Origin: Cardiobacterium sp963553325
Lineage (GTDB): Bacteria; Pseudomonadota; Gammaproteobacteria; Cardiobacteriales; Cardiobacteriaceae
Length of the DNA stretch: 30,199 nt
Reading direction: 5' to 3'
Assembly: GCA_963553325.1 (NCBI GenBank)
Contig: CAUVOF010000014.1
Coordinates: 1-30,199 of the forward strand
Part shown: in pieces, positions 8,160 through 16,976 of the stretch
Numbering within the stretch: the stretch's first letter is position 1
Layout: each line of letters opens with the position of its first letter
Translations under genes and position numbers: made by a program
The notes under the pieces: generated by a model
Seen by the model: only the letters and a program-made list of their open reading frames with translations
What the model was told of the DNA's origin: nothing
Database searches by the model: none

Positions 8160-8732
8160 TTACAATGTAAACCACACACGTGTTCCTTGCACTGGAATAT
8201 TAGCTTCACTTCCTGTTGCGGGTATATGCCTCCACATTACAACTACAACATAGTGATTGCCATTTTTTCCAATGAAAGCCCTACCACCAGGAAGAGTCTT
8301 GATTATTTCATCGCTCCACGCATAAACATCAGCCTTTGCATTCTCTTCAGATTTGGTACATGTAGCTTCTTTACATTTTAGCTTACCTACTAAAGCAGAA
8401 CCGCTGCCAGCAGCATATATAGAACTCAAGCTATCATAAATACTCTCGTAAGCATTATTATCATTCGAGTTCCCAATATTTACTCCTTCTAGAACATAGG
8501 TATCTTTTGCAAGGACATTTGCACGCATTGTGTCAATAATTAGCTGACTTTTCTGTAACGCGAAGGCAGTATATTCTGCTGTATCTCCAAAGCGGTTTGC
8601 TGTTTGTATCATAGATATACTCATTGCTAAACCGAGAGCAACTACTAACATTGAAACGACTATTTCTAAAAGCGTCATGCCTTTTTGGTGGGCGCTTCGT
8701 GCGCCCACCAAAACTCCTCTTATTATTTTCAT
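8160..8732 (-). CDS. pilV: Type IV pilus modification protein, PilV-like
   Basis: A 190-residue prepilin with a leader of 18 residues ending QKG, then MTLLEIVVSMLVVALGLAMSI with Glu at +5. The ending, with VVVVMWRHIP, also fits the PilV family (minor pilin of the tip complex). I chose ATG 8732 with GGGAG about 9 nt upstream. It lies 19 nt after pilY1. The oddity is in the leader: codons for VLVGARSAHQK are written by a perfect palindrome (8683-8713) that is G+C-rich within an A/T-rich gene and should fold tightly in the mRNA just after the start. The leader is longer than in most PilV proteins. Confidence 0.85.
   Translation of the reverse strand: MKIIRGVLVGARSAHQKGMTLLEIVVSMLVVALGLAMSISMIQTANRFGDTAEYTAFALQKSQLIIDTMRANVLAKDTYVLEGVNIGNSNDNNAYESIYDSLSSIYAAGSGSALVGKLKCKEATCTKSEENAKADVYAWSDEIIKTLPGGRAFIGKNGNHYVVVVMWRHIPATGSEANIPVQGTRVWFTL
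8683..8713. repeat. Perfect palindrome inside the PilV leader
   Basis: Perfect 13-bp arms (TTTTGGTGGGCGC / GCGCCCACCAAAA) with a 5-nt loop. It covers roughly codons 7-17 of pilV, in frame, between the start codon and the prepilin cleavage site. It may be an inserted palindromic element or a translational control hairpin. Confidence 0.9.
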
Positions 8733-8751
8733 GTAATTTGTCTCCCTAAAG

Positions 8752-11700
8752 TTATAATTGAATTTCTCGCTCATTTGCACGGAAAAGGGAAGGATCGCCA
8801 CATTTTTTACCCCCTATAGCATGAAGTTCTACTTTCCCGCTTCCACTAGAATTAGGGTCGTTAGCAGCAGAAGCACCACCTGCTTTACTAATGAGATTTC
8901 CTGGTTCGGCTGTTTTTGCTAAGCAGTCATTACGGGTAATAAGTCCCTCGTTTTTGCTATTTTCACCTAAGGTTATCATACGTCCATACGGCTTTATTTC
9001 GCCATTCTCATTAGTCGCAAACGGCGTCGGTAATGCATTTGCTGTATCAATAATGTTGGTACCAGAGGTAAGAGTATGCTCATTCTTGCCTGCCATCGGG
9101 TCTGGTTTATCGCCATCCGTATAATATGCACCTTTCGCTAAATTAGGTCCTGCCCCTGTGAATACATCAATTGCCATTGACCAGCTGTTCCCCTTAGTTT
9201 CTATGCTTTTCTCAGCGATATAGCATGTCTTTTCCGGATTAACTCCAGATGGGAGTTGAGAATTTTTATCCTTGATTTTATAGGTTCGAGTGGACAAAAA
9301 TGCGGTACTCAATAACATTTGTGGGCTTGAAACAACTTTTTCTGCACTTACTTCAAAATCCCCTTCTTTACCAGCTGGATTCAGCAGGATGCGCCATCCT
9401 TTATGCCTGGTTGGATCAAAGCCAACATCTGTAATATGGCGTTTTTCTGTAGCGCTATGGTCAAAAGACTGTTCAATTATTGAACCAGAGCTATAGGAAA
9501 GTGCACTAGGCGCTTTTTCCTGCAAATTATCGTAAATTCCCATAATTATCTGCTGATCTTTGCTACGCTGGTCATGTTTAAAAACATCAGAACCTGTGCC
9601 AAAGACTACAATATACTCGTTGTCGTTTTTACGATATACCGCCGGGGCCGATGTTATTGGTTGGGTTGTTTTACCCTGATAAATCATGTGTGCCTGCCAT
9701 GTATTGGGAGCACCACGCAAATCAAAACGGTATAAGTTGCCAAACTGGTCGCCCGCATAGGCTACATCGGCGATGCCGTTAAAATCGACGTCAACAACTG
9801 TAGGACTGGAAAGCGCCCCAGGACCATTGCTTGCAGGAACAGTTATTTTCTTAACTAAAGTTCCCGCGCTATTGCCACTTTTTACGCTACCTCGGGTAAC
9901 TGTTGTGCCAAATTCCTGCCCCATCATGTCGTAAACATATAATGTTGGGACGCTATCGTAAGTGGTGATAGCGGCATTGGGGGTAAAGGTATTACCTGAA
10001 TCGTCATAAGTACCCGGACGATAACCATTAGCCAAGAAAGTATATAGACGTACATTTTTTTCTAGTTTAGGTTTGTCCGCCTGCCATTCTGTTGCTACCT
10101 GCGCTATTCTTGCTTGGCTGACGGTATAGCCCAAACCATTGTTCGCTCCTTTTTCGGTTTCCCACAGTGGCACTTCCTGCAAGTATGCTGATGCTCCCGC
10201 ATCTAGCCCGGCTGCACCACTACCACTACGCTTCATGCCAGCGACAGACAACGCATATCCGCCACGACCACCCTGTCCCATGGTGCCAAACAGTACGTAC
10301 TCTCGTTCAAGACCACCTGTATCTGCTGTTTCAACCCATGAAAGACCACCATTATTCAGATAGAGGTGTGGGTTATTTTTTTCATCTTTGCCATAACCAT
10401 CTTCTGCGGTAGCAGAGATAGACTTACCAACAGTTAAACTGTCATCACTGCTTTCACGCTGCATACCAGCAGGTAGGTAATTTAATACCAAATTATAGGG
10501 AGATTTGGTTTCATCAGATGAACCGGTTGATTCAAAGATATAGGTCATACCATCATTAGCAGCAGTGATAACATATTTTTGTTTACCTGCGCTATCTTTA
10601 CCTAGGGAAACGACCGGGCTGCCCAACACATCCCCCATTTGTCGTTGTTTATCCGTAGCCCCTGGCGTACGTTCGCGATATTTAGTTACTGTTCTAGGTG
10701 TAATGTTATTTGCAGCATCCTGTATTTGTTTATCTGTTTTGCTTGGATCCCGCATTAGCCATGGTACAAAAGCATTTGTAAATTCGTTATCAGATACTAT
10801 GCCAAAATCGTCTTTATGCGAGGTATCGGAAGCAGACAAATAATATGTGCCACCTGTTTTACCGTTATTAACCAATACAGTACGGTTAGGATATTCTGCC
10901 GGGACAGGATCACCCTGTTTAAGCTCTTTGCCATCTGCACTAAATCTATTAAAGAGCAGCATACTACTCCAGTTATCCGTGTTGATGGACACGCTAGCTG
11001 CAATTGCAGCATTAGAACTGCCTGATACCGCGGGCGTTGAAGTTGAACGTGTATTGACAGATATAGCCGAATTGCTACCCGAAATATTTTTTAATATGCT
11101 ACGAAATGCCGTCTGCAATTCTGCTGCAGCGTTCGCGCCATCACTTACCTCAAAGAAACACTGTTCTCCAGACGGACAAGCTCCAGCATCGCGCATATAC
11201 CGCCGACCTCTCGACGACATACCCTGTTGAAAACCAATCGTATAGGTATAAATATTTTGCTGTGATTTTTTACCGTCTGGCTGAATTTCGTCCCAACTGC
11301 CGCCTTCTTTATCTACCCCATCAGCGGCGGTCCATAAATCTGCTTTTGCCAAGATATGGCTGAACAGACCAATGCCCATTTTAGTACCATCTTCTGAAGG
11401 ATGGTACGATCCAAAGGAACGATAACCATGTGTTTCTCCGGTCGGATAGGTATGCATAAACCAAAGATTACCCGTATCCCAATCTCCAGGACCATTGGTC
11501 TTAATTTCCTTGAAGGTACCATAATATTTCTTTTCCCATGGCAGGAATCCCGTTTTATTGGCATAAACATTTTCATCCGATGAACCAGGAATTTCGTCTA
11601 CGTTAGCATCTCCATCCGAAAGGACAATAATATAACTCTTTTGGCAACGGTATTGAGTGCTATATGCCGTTTTACGCGCTGCCCGAACATAACGATCCGT

Positions 11701-12393
11701 TGTCGGCGTATCTAGAAAAGGCGAAAGTGAATTAACAAATCTCCGTAAATAGGCTGTATCATCGGTAAAATCCATGGGTTCGGGAACATTAACTGTTTTC
11801 CAGCCATAATAATTATTACGATGCGTGCTGATATTACGACCACCACCAACCGCGTATGGATTGGGGTGCCAACGCCATTCTGTTCCCCAGAGTGAATAGA
11901 TACTCCAGTTTATCTTGTCCTTGCCACCATAGTCATCCAGCAATTTATGAATAGCGTCAATGACAATCCCGATTCGAGTCTGTTCCCTGAAAGCATAATT
12001 TTGCATTACCCCGCTACCGCTAACTGTGTACCAAAGCAGATAACAATTCGGATTACTTCTCCAATGTATGTTATTATTTTCGTTAAAAGTACAACGCTGA
12101 TTATGTGCCCAATTGTTATATTGTCCGGTACTAGTTCCTACTGCAGCCTGCATACTACCCGAATCATCTACCAATAACATGACATTAGGTGGCACGCCTG
12201 CTTTACTTACGGTTTTTTCATTGTAGAGATGTGGTGGACGCGGCAGGAATGGTGAAGTCTTAACGGTTGCCGCTTCTGCGCCAGGTGGAGTTGGTGTTGA
12301 TTGCGCCATTGCAAGATTTTGACAGACAAACCCGACTGCAGTGGTCAAAATTAAAGGACGGAAAGGAATTCCTGTTTTTTTATGTAGTTTCAT
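8752..12393 (-). CDS. pilY1: Type IV pilus tip adhesin/assembly factor PilY1 (PilC)
   Basis: A 1213-residue secreted protein. A Sec signal peptide (basic start, then LILTTAVGFVCQNLAMA) ends near residue 30. A von Willebrand A-like domain follows, with the metal-site motif DDSGSM at residues 76-81 and YIIVLSDGDAN. The C-terminal half is the PilY1 beta-propeller, containing the calcium-loop-like DVDFNGIAD around residue 868. PilY1 caps the pilus tip, counteracts retraction and mediates adhesion. The start is uncertain: ATG 12393 has GGAG six nt upstream; ATG 12396, ATG 12405 and GTG 12420 are in frame. It heads the minor-pilin operon, whereas in Pseudomonas it follows pilX. A sigma-54 promoter match precedes it. 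Confidence 0.93.
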   Translation of the reverse strand: MKLHKKTGIPFRPLILTTAVGFVCQNLAMAQSTPTPPGAEAATVKTSPFLPRPPHLYNEKTVSKAGVPPNVMLLVDDSGSMQAAVGTSTGQYNNWAHNQRCTFNENNNIHWRSNPNCYLLWYTVSGSGVMQNYAFREQTRIGIVIDAIHKLLDDYGGKDKINWSIYSLWGTEWRWHPNPYAVGGGRNISTHRNNYYGWKTVNVPEPMDFTDDTAYLRRFVNSLSPFLDTPTTDRYVRAARKTAYSTQYRCQKSYIIVLSDGDANVDEIPGSSDENVYANKTGFLPWEKKYYGTFKEIKTNGPGDWDTGNLWFMHTYPTGETHGYRSFGSYHPSEDGTKMGIGLFSHILAKADLWTAADGVDKEGGSWDEIQPDGKKSQQNIYTYTIGFQQGMSSRGRRYMRDAGACPSGEQCFFEVSDGANAAAELQTAFRSILKNISGSNSAISVNTRSTSTPAVSGSSNAAIAASVSINTDNWSSMLLFNRFSADGKELKQGDPVPAEYPNRTVLVNNGKTGGTYYLSASDTSHKDDFGIVSDNEFTNAFVPWLMRDPSKTDKQIQDAANNITPRTVTKYRERTPGATDKQRQMGDVLGSPVVSLGKDSAGKQKYVITAANDGMTYIFESTGSSDETKSPYNLVLNYLPAGMQRESSDDSLTVGKSISATAEDGYGKDEKNNPHLYLNNGGLSWVETADTGGLEREYVLFGTMGQGGRGGYALSVAGMKRSGSGAAGLDAGASAYLQEVPLWETEKGANNGLGYTVSQARIAQVATEWQADKPKLEKNVRLYTFLANGYRPGTYDDSGNTFTPNAAITTYDSVPTLYVYDMMGQEFGTTVTRGSVKSGNSAGTLVKKITVPASNGPGALSSPTVVDVDFNGIADVAYAGDQFGNLYRFDLRGAPNTWQAHMIYQGKTTQPITSAPAVYRKNDNEYIVVFGTGSDVFKHDQRSKDQQIIMGIYDNLQEKAPSALSYSSGSIIEQSFDHSATEKRHITDVGFDPTRHKGWRILLNPAGKEGDFEVSAEKVVSSPQMLLSTAFLSTRTYKIKDKNSQLPSGVNPEKTCYIAEKSIETKGNSWSMAIDVFTGAGPNLAKGAYYTDGDKPDPMAGKNEHTLTSGTNIIDTANALPTPFATNENGEIKPYGRMITLGENSKNEGLITRNDCLAKTAEPGNLISKAGGASAANDPNSSGSGKVELHAIGGKKCGDPSLFRANEREIQL

Positions 12394-12455
12394 CATGTTC
12401 TCCATGTTTACAGTACGCACAAAGTGCGGCGGGAAATGTTATATCTAATTACTGA

Positions 12456-12471
12456 AGCAAAAATAGTGCCA
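12456..12471 (-). promoter_or_regulatory. Sigma-54 (RpoN) promoter of the pilY1 operon
   Basis: On the minus strand TGGCAC-N5-TTGCT matches the -24/-12 consensus at every conserved position, with the required GG-to-GC spacing of 12. Predicted transcription starts near 12445, leaving about a 50-nt leader before pilY1. The roughly 165 bp up to the pepD stop is A/T-rich, holds no gene, and could carry an activator site; an imperfect repeat GATAAT...ATTATC lies near 12573-12597. Confidence 0.8.
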
Positions 12472-12638
12472 ACAGACAACCTATTGTTTCTAAAAATCAT
12501 TTCTGGAGTTTTTAATGCTCGTTAGTAGCCGTTTTATTTAACGAAACGATACCCACCCCTGAATAAACTGGTGATAATTATGATACTGTCATTATCGTAA
12601 CCTTATTGTGTTGCAATTATTATTGTAAAAATGAATTT

Positions 12639-14081
12639 TTATTCATTACGTAGATAATTTATTAACCAACGGTAGCTGCGCTCGACGCTGGCGATGTTTA
12701 CTTTTTCGTCCGGCGAGTGCGGGCCGACGATAGTCGGGCCGAAGGATGCCATTTGCCAGTGCGGGTAGTGGGTATAGAGGATGCCGCATTCGAGGCCGGC
12801 GTGGATGGCTTTGACCGCAGGCGTCGTGCCGTAGATTTCTTTGCCGATGGCTTCGAGTTTTTCGACGAGTTCGGCGTGTGGCTGTGGTTTCCAGCCGGAG
12901 TAGGCGCCGGTGTATTCGGCATGGCCGCCAGCGATTTCCAGTAATGCCGCCATGCGCGCGGCGAGGTCGTCGCGGGCGCTATCGACTGAAGAACGCAGCA
13001 TGCAGCGCACGCGCAGGGCGTCATCGGTGCGCAGTACCGCGACGTTATTGGAAGTTTCGACGAGGCCGGCAATATCAACGCTCATGCGATCCACGCCGTT
13101 GTGCAGGTTGCGCAGTACGGCGATGACGTCGCGTGTGCTTTTTTCGCTCAGGGTGCGGCTGAAGGGTTCGCCCGGTTCCAGGCTGATTTGCAGTCCTTGG
13201 TCTTCAGCGGGCAGTTCGGCGCGGATTTGTGCGCTGATTTCGTGCAGGGTTTGTTGGGCGGCAGCGAGTTGGTTGCCGCTTAAGGCGATGACGGCGTCGG
13301 CTTCGCGCGGGATGGCGTTGCGCAGGTCGCCGGCGTGCAGGCTGACGATTTTCAGCGCGTTATCTTTTTCGTCGTGCAGGGTTTGTAGGGCGCGGGCGAG
13401 GATTTTGATGGCGTTGCCGCGTTGTAGGTGGATTTCTACGCCGGAGTGGCCGCCTTTGAGGCCGCGCACGCGCAGTTGGTAGCCCTGGCCGTTTTCGTTG
13501 TCGTATTGCAGCGGCAGGATGTAGTCGCCATTGACTGCGCCGGCGCAGCCGATGCAGAGTTCGCCTTCTTCTTCGTAGTCGAGGTTAAGCAGGATGTCGC
13601 CACGCAGCCAGTTGGGCTGAACGGCAAGCGCGCCTTCGAGGCCGACTTCTTCGCTAGCGGTAAAGAGGCCTTCGAGCGGCGGGTGGCTTAAGTGTTTGTC
13701 GGCAAGGACGGCGAGTATCATGGCAACGCCGATGCCGTTGTCGGCGCCGAGCGTAGTGCCGTCGGCGTGTACCCAGTCGCCTTTGACGAGGGTGCGGATG
13801 GGGTCTTTGCTGAAGTCGTGTACGGTGTCTTGGTTTTTTTGCGCGACCATGTCGAGGTGCGCTTGCAGGATGACGCCGGGGTCGTTTTCGCGGCCGGCGC
13901 TTGCCGCTTTGCGTACGCGGATGTTGCCGCGCGCGTCGCGTTCGGCATCAAGCCCGAGGCGGGCGGCTTCGTCGAGGATGTATTGCTGGATTTTTTCTTC
14001 TTCGTGCGTGGGGCGCGGGATTTGTGTGATTTGGTGAAAGTATTGCCAGACTGCACGGGGTTCGAGTTCTTGGATGCTCAT
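12639..14081 (-). CDS. pepD: Aminoacyl-histidine dipeptidase (peptidase D, M20 family)
   Basis: A 480-residue cytoplasmic metallopeptidase of normal PepD length that splits Xaa-His and other dipeptides. Zinc and catalytic motifs are visible in order: LQAHLDMV (about residue 71), GTTLGADNGIGVAM (about 108-121) with the bridging Asp, and TASEEVGLEGA (about 141-151) with the general-base Glu. GLKGGHSGVEIH (about 208-219) belongs to the lid/dimer domain. Segments RPTHEEEKIQQ and WLRGDILLNLDYEEEGEL also match PepD. GAGGA lies 8 nt before the ATG. The gene stands between sohB (38 nt upstream) and the pilY1 control region, with no convincing terminator after it. Confidence 0.95.
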   Translation of the reverse strand: MSIQELEPRAVWQYFHQITQIPRPTHEEEKIQQYILDEAARLGLDAERDARGNIRVRKAASAGRENDPGVILQAHLDMVAQKNQDTVHDFSKDPIRTLVKGDWVHADGTTLGADNGIGVAMILAVLADKHLSHPPLEGLFTASEEVGLEGALAVQPNWLRGDILLNLDYEEEGELCIGCAGAVNGDYILPLQYDNENGQGYQLRVRGLKGGHSGVEIHLQRGNAIKILARALQTLHDEKDNALKIVSLHAGDLRNAIPREADAVIALSGNQLAAAQQTLHEISAQIRAELPAEDQGLQISLEPGEPFSRTLSEKSTRDVIAVLRNLHNGVDRMSVDIAGLVETSNNVAVLRTDDALRVRCMLRSSVDSARDDLAARMAALLEIAGGHAEYTGAYSGWKPQPHAELVEKLEAIGKEIYGTTPAVKAIHAGLECGILYTHYPHWQMASFGPTIVGPHSPDEKVNIASVERSYRWLINYLRNE

Positions 14082-14119
14082 AGCGTTTTTCCTCTTGTTT
14101 GTGAAGACGATGGCGCGCT

Positions 14120-15118
14120 TCAGCGGATGCGGGCTTTTAGCGGTCGCGCCTGGATTTTGCCGAGAAAACGGTGCTTGAGTTTGTCGAGCCAGCGTTCTGC
14201 CACGTGTTCTTCGAGTTGGAGCAGCTGGTGACTGTGCAGATGGGCGAGGATGTAGTCGTCGCTGGTGCCGACGGCGTCAATCAGCCCGTTTTCTACGGCC
14301 TGTACACCATACCATGTTTCCCCGGTGGCGATGGCGTCGATGTCCAGCTGCGAGCGGTAGTGGTGGATGTGTTTTTTGAAGAGGTCGTGGGTAACAGCCA
14401 GTTCGTGGCGGAATTGGGCGCGGTCAGCTTCGCTATTTTCGCCAAACATGGTCAGGCTGCGCTTGTGTTCGCCCGCGGTGTGTTCTTCGTAGCGGATGCG
14501 GTGCTGTTTAAGCAGGTCGTGGAAGTTGGGCAGGGCGCCGATGACGCCGACCGAGCCGAGGATGGCAAACGGCGCGGCAATGAGTTCGCTCGCAAGGCAT
14601 GCCATCATGTAACCGCCGCTGGCGGCGACTTTGTCCACTGCAATCACCAGCGGGATTTGTCGCTCGCGTAGCCGCGCCAGTTGCGAGGCGGCAAGGCCGT
14701 AGGCATGCACCAGTCCGCCACCGCTTTCCAGACGCAGCAGGACGCGGTCTTCTGTGCCGGCGACCTGGATGACGGCGCTGATTTGTTCGCGCAGCTGGGT
14801 GACGGCCGAGGCTTCGATGTCGCCATCGAAATCGAGGACAAAGATGCGTGGTTTGTGTTGTTCCGCGTTGTCTTTAGCGGCTTTTTTCTGCGCCTTACGC
14901 TGCGCTTTCAGCGCTTTTTTGTCGAGCAGTTCGGCGTTTAAGCGTTCGCGTTGCTGCTCGTAATGCTCATTGAGCGAGCGGATGCGCATTTTGTCGTCAT
15001 CGTCGTCGTCATCGCCGCGGCGGCTGGCTGCCACGCCCGCCACGACAAGCAGGATGCAAACCACCACGGTCAGCGATTTGGCGAGAAAGAGTCCGTAAGC
15101 GGTGAGAAAGGTCATCAT
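14120..15118 (-). CDS. sohB: Inner-membrane peptidase SohB (S49 family)
   Basis: A 332-residue membrane-anchored serine peptidase related to SppA. An N-terminal membrane segment (about residues 9-31) is followed by an odd run of seven Asp (DDDDDDDK), a basic coiled stretch (KALKAQRKAQKKAAKDN) and the S49 domain. KVAASGGYMMA carries the nucleophilic Ser and TAGEHKRSLTMFGEN the Lys of the Ser-Lys dyad; GETWYGVQAVENGLID is also typical of SohB. The physiological substrate is not established. The start ATG 15118 shares one base with the stop of the ABC permease gene (TGATG); ATG 15115 is an alternative. Co-translation with that gene is likely. Confidence 0.92.
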   Translation of the reverse strand: MMTFLTAYGLFLAKSLTVVVCILLVVAGVAASRRGDDDDDDDKMRIRSLNEHYEQQRERLNAELLDKKALKAQRKAQKKAAKDNAEQHKPRIFVLDFDGDIEASAVTQLREQISAVIQVAGTEDRVLLRLESGGGLVHAYGLAASQLARLRERQIPLVIAVDKVAASGGYMMACLASELIAAPFAILGSVGVIGALPNFHDLLKQHRIRYEEHTAGEHKRSLTMFGENSEADRAQFRHELAVTHDLFKKHIHHYRSQLDIDAIATGETWYGVQAVENGLIDAVGTSDDYILAHLHSHQLLQLEEHVAERWLDKLKHRFLGKIQARPLKARIR

Positions 15119-15858
15119 CAGGTATTCCGGTTCCAAAAGAGGGGGATGAGGGTGGCAAAGAGCAGCAGGTGAATGGCGGCGAAGGTGAGCGTTTGCATGC
15201 TGGCGATGCCACGGTAGAGCAGCGCGAGGTGCTCAAACGGTGAGAACCAACGCAGCAGTTCCACCGCCCATTGCGGCGTGGTGGTCAGCACGGGCAGCAG
15301 CCACAGCATTAGCCACAGCAATGCCAGCAAGAGCGAGGCGGGCAGCGGCTGTTTTTGGCTGGCAGATACGGTGAGCGCGAGTAACGCCGCGTAAAGCGCG
15401 ATAAAGATTTGCGCCAGCGCTTGCGCTTGCAGCAGGCCACTGTCCCAGTGGCTAGTGCGCGCCAGCCAGGCGACAAATAGCCAAAACGGCAGGGCGAGCA
15501 GGGCAAGGGCGGCGAGCAACACGATGGTTTTCATCAGCAGCAATCGCCAAGTCCCCCCGCGTACGCCGCGCAGCAGTACGTCGGTATGCCAAAGACGTTC
15601 ACTGGCGAGGCTGCGCGCGCCAAAATAGATGGAGTAGAGAATCATCAGCCATTGCAGCAATTGCGTCGCGCCGCCAAGCAGGGTTTCGGTCGCGCCGCGT
15701 CGGTTTTCCAGTCCGGCCAATTTGGGGGCAATCGCCTGGTATTCCAACAGGCCACTGATGAGAAACCAGCCAAGCGCGAACCAGGCGGCGGTTAAAGCGA
15801 CAAAAAAGGCAGGGGTTGCCAGCAGGCGGCATTCTTTGCGCAGGAGACTAGGCCACAT
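15118..15858 (-). CDS. ABC-2-type transporter permease
   Basis: A 246-residue polytopic membrane protein with about six hydrophobic segments: FFVALTAAWFALGWFLISGL, LLQWLMILYSIYFGARSLAS, TIVLLAALALLALPFWLFVAW and three more. The stretch GARSLASERLWHTDVLL after the second helix is typical of ABC-2 exporter permeases of the GldF/NosY type. It must pair with the ATPase encoded just upstream, whose 3' end it overlaps. The start is uncertain: ATG 15858 gives an 11-nt overlap and a more usual N-terminus (MWPSLLRKECRLLA); ATG 15873 adds five residues. Neither has a strong ribosome site, so coupling is likely. Substrate unknown. Confidence 0.82.
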   Translation of the reverse strand: MWPSLLRKECRLLATPAFFVALTAAWFALGWFLISGLLEYQAIAPKLAGLENRRGATETLLGGATQLLQWLMILYSIYFGARSLASERLWHTDVLLRGVRGGTWRLLLMKTIVLLAALALLALPFWLFVAWLARTSHWDSGLLQAQALAQIFIALYAALLALTVSASQKQPLPASLLLALLWLMLWLLPVLTTTPQWAVELLRWFSPFEHLALLYRGIASMQTLTFAAIHLLLFATLIPLFWNRNT

Positions 15859-16738
15859 TTTTGTTCTCTTCATCAGACTGACGCATCACGGCAGACAATT
15901 TTTCTTGGAAAGCGATGTCCGGATAGCGCTCATAAAAAGCACTGATACCAGATTGTGCCGCTAAATGCTGCCAAAGTGACTGACGTGTTACGACACTTCC
16001 ATCATAAGCAAAAGCGAGAAAACGCCCGTCCTGCGCAACTGCTTCCGCTGCAAACACCTGCGCTTGCATGACGCTATCGTAAGCCACCCAAAGATGCGGC
16101 GTTGCGGGGCGCGGGATAAGGATTTCCTGCAAAACGCCGTCGTGCAGGCGATAGACGCGATGCGCAACGGCGAGGATTTCATCCCAGTTATGGCTGGTCA
16201 TCAACACACAGCCGCGTTCGCCGAGGCTTGCCAACAATGGACGCAAGGAAGCGCGTTGGTCGCTGTCGAGGCCGTTGGTCGGTTCGTCCAATACCAAAAG
16301 CGGCGGACGGTGAATCATTGCCTGTGCCAAGCCGACGCGCTGGCGGTAGCCATGCGACAGTTCGCCGCAGCGTTTGTGCGCGACCGTTTGCAAGTTGCAG
16401 CGGGTGATGACTTCTTCTAACGCGCCTTTGGGGTCGCGTACACCGCGCAGTGCTGCGCAAGTTTGCAAAAATTCGCGTACCCGCCACTGTGAATAGAGCG
16501 GTGCCTTGTCTGGCAGATAGCCCAGCCAAAAGTGCGGCAGTTTGCCGTGATGACGCACACGACCACGGTCAGGCACAAGCGCGCCGGTAAGGATTTCCAG
16601 CAGGGTGGTTTTGCCCGCGCCGTTGCCGCCAATCAGCGCGACCACTTCGCGTGCGCGCAGCTCAAGCGAGACGTCGCACAGAATGGTCTGCCGTCCGCGG
16701 CGGAAGGCAAGGTGTTGGGCAGAGAGTATCGTTTCCAT
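15848..16738 (-). CDS. ABC transporter ATP-binding protein
   Basis: A 296-residue ATPase with all ABC motifs: Walker A GGNGAGKTT (about residues 37-45), signature LSHGYRQR (about 127-134), Walker B LLVLDEPTNGLD (about 146-157) and the switch His in LMTSHNWDEI. About 80 further residues after the core (from around PRPATPHLWVAYD) form a C-terminal extension, as in GldA/CcmA-like exporters. It forms a half-size exporter with the permease encoded next. ATG 16738 has no clear ribosome site and starts 17 nt after the rpmG terminator stem, so expression may rely on read-through or a weak internal promoter. Substrate unknown. Confidence 0.88.
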   Translation of the reverse strand: METILSAQHLAFRRGRQTILCDVSLELRAREVVALIGGNGAGKTTLLEILTGALVPDRGRVRHHGKLPHFWLGYLPDKAPLYSQWRVREFLQTCAALRGVRDPKGALEEVITRCNLQTVAHKRCGELSHGYRQRVGLAQAMIHRPPLLVLDEPTNGLDSDQRASLRPLLASLGERGCVLMTSHNWDEILAVAHRVYRLHDGVLQEILIPRPATPHLWVAYDSVMQAQVFAAEAVAQDGRFLAFAYDGSVVTRQSLWQHLAAQSGISAFYERYPDIAFQEKLSAVMRQSDEENKNVA

Positions 16739-16755
16739 GATTGCTACAGATATAA

Positions 16756-16779
16756 AAAAACCCGCGAAGGCGGGTTTTT
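16756..16779 (-). terminator. Rho-independent terminator after rpmG
   Basis: A 10-bp stem (AAAAACCCGC / GCGGGTTTTT) with a 4-nt loop lies 17 nt after the rpmG stop, with a T run on the minus strand. Confidence 0.92.
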
Positions 16780-16795
16780 ATGCAAAGCGCCAGAA

Positions 16796-16966
16796 TTATT
16801 TGATTTTGGCTTCTTTGTAAATGACGTGTTTGCGGGCAACCGGGTCAAATTTTTTGATTTCCATTTTTTCCGGCATGTTGCGCTTGTTTTTGGTTGTGGT
16901 GTAGAAGTGTCCTGTACCTTCTGAAGATACCAAGCGGATTTTATCGCGTGCGGTTTTCTTGGCCAT
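16796..16966 (-). CDS. rpmG: 50S ribosomal protein L33
   Basis: A 56-residue basic protein, start MAKKTARDKIRLVSSEGTGH, end ARKHVIYKEAKIK, matching gammaproteobacterial L33 over its whole length. It has no Cys, so it is the zinc-independent (C-minus) form. It lies 10 nt after rpmB and is followed by a strong terminator; the two form the usual rpmBG pair. GGAGTG lies 6 nt before the ATG. Confidence 0.97.
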   Translation of the reverse strand: MAKKTARDKIRLVSSEGTGHFYTTTKNKRNMPEKMEIKKFDPVARKHVIYKEAKIK

Positions 16967-16976
16967 GATTCACTCC

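Noticed and set aside
12419..12430. AAAGTGCGGC, like the Pasteurellaceae uptake signal (AAGTGCGGT); a second copy near 16529
   Set aside because: Only two copies with the last base different, one inside a coding region. Too few for an uptake sequence; expected by chance.
12630..12647. AATGAAT/ATTCATT hairpin at the pepD stop as a terminator
   Set aside because: All but two pairs are A-T and it overlaps the last pepD codons; too weak to call.
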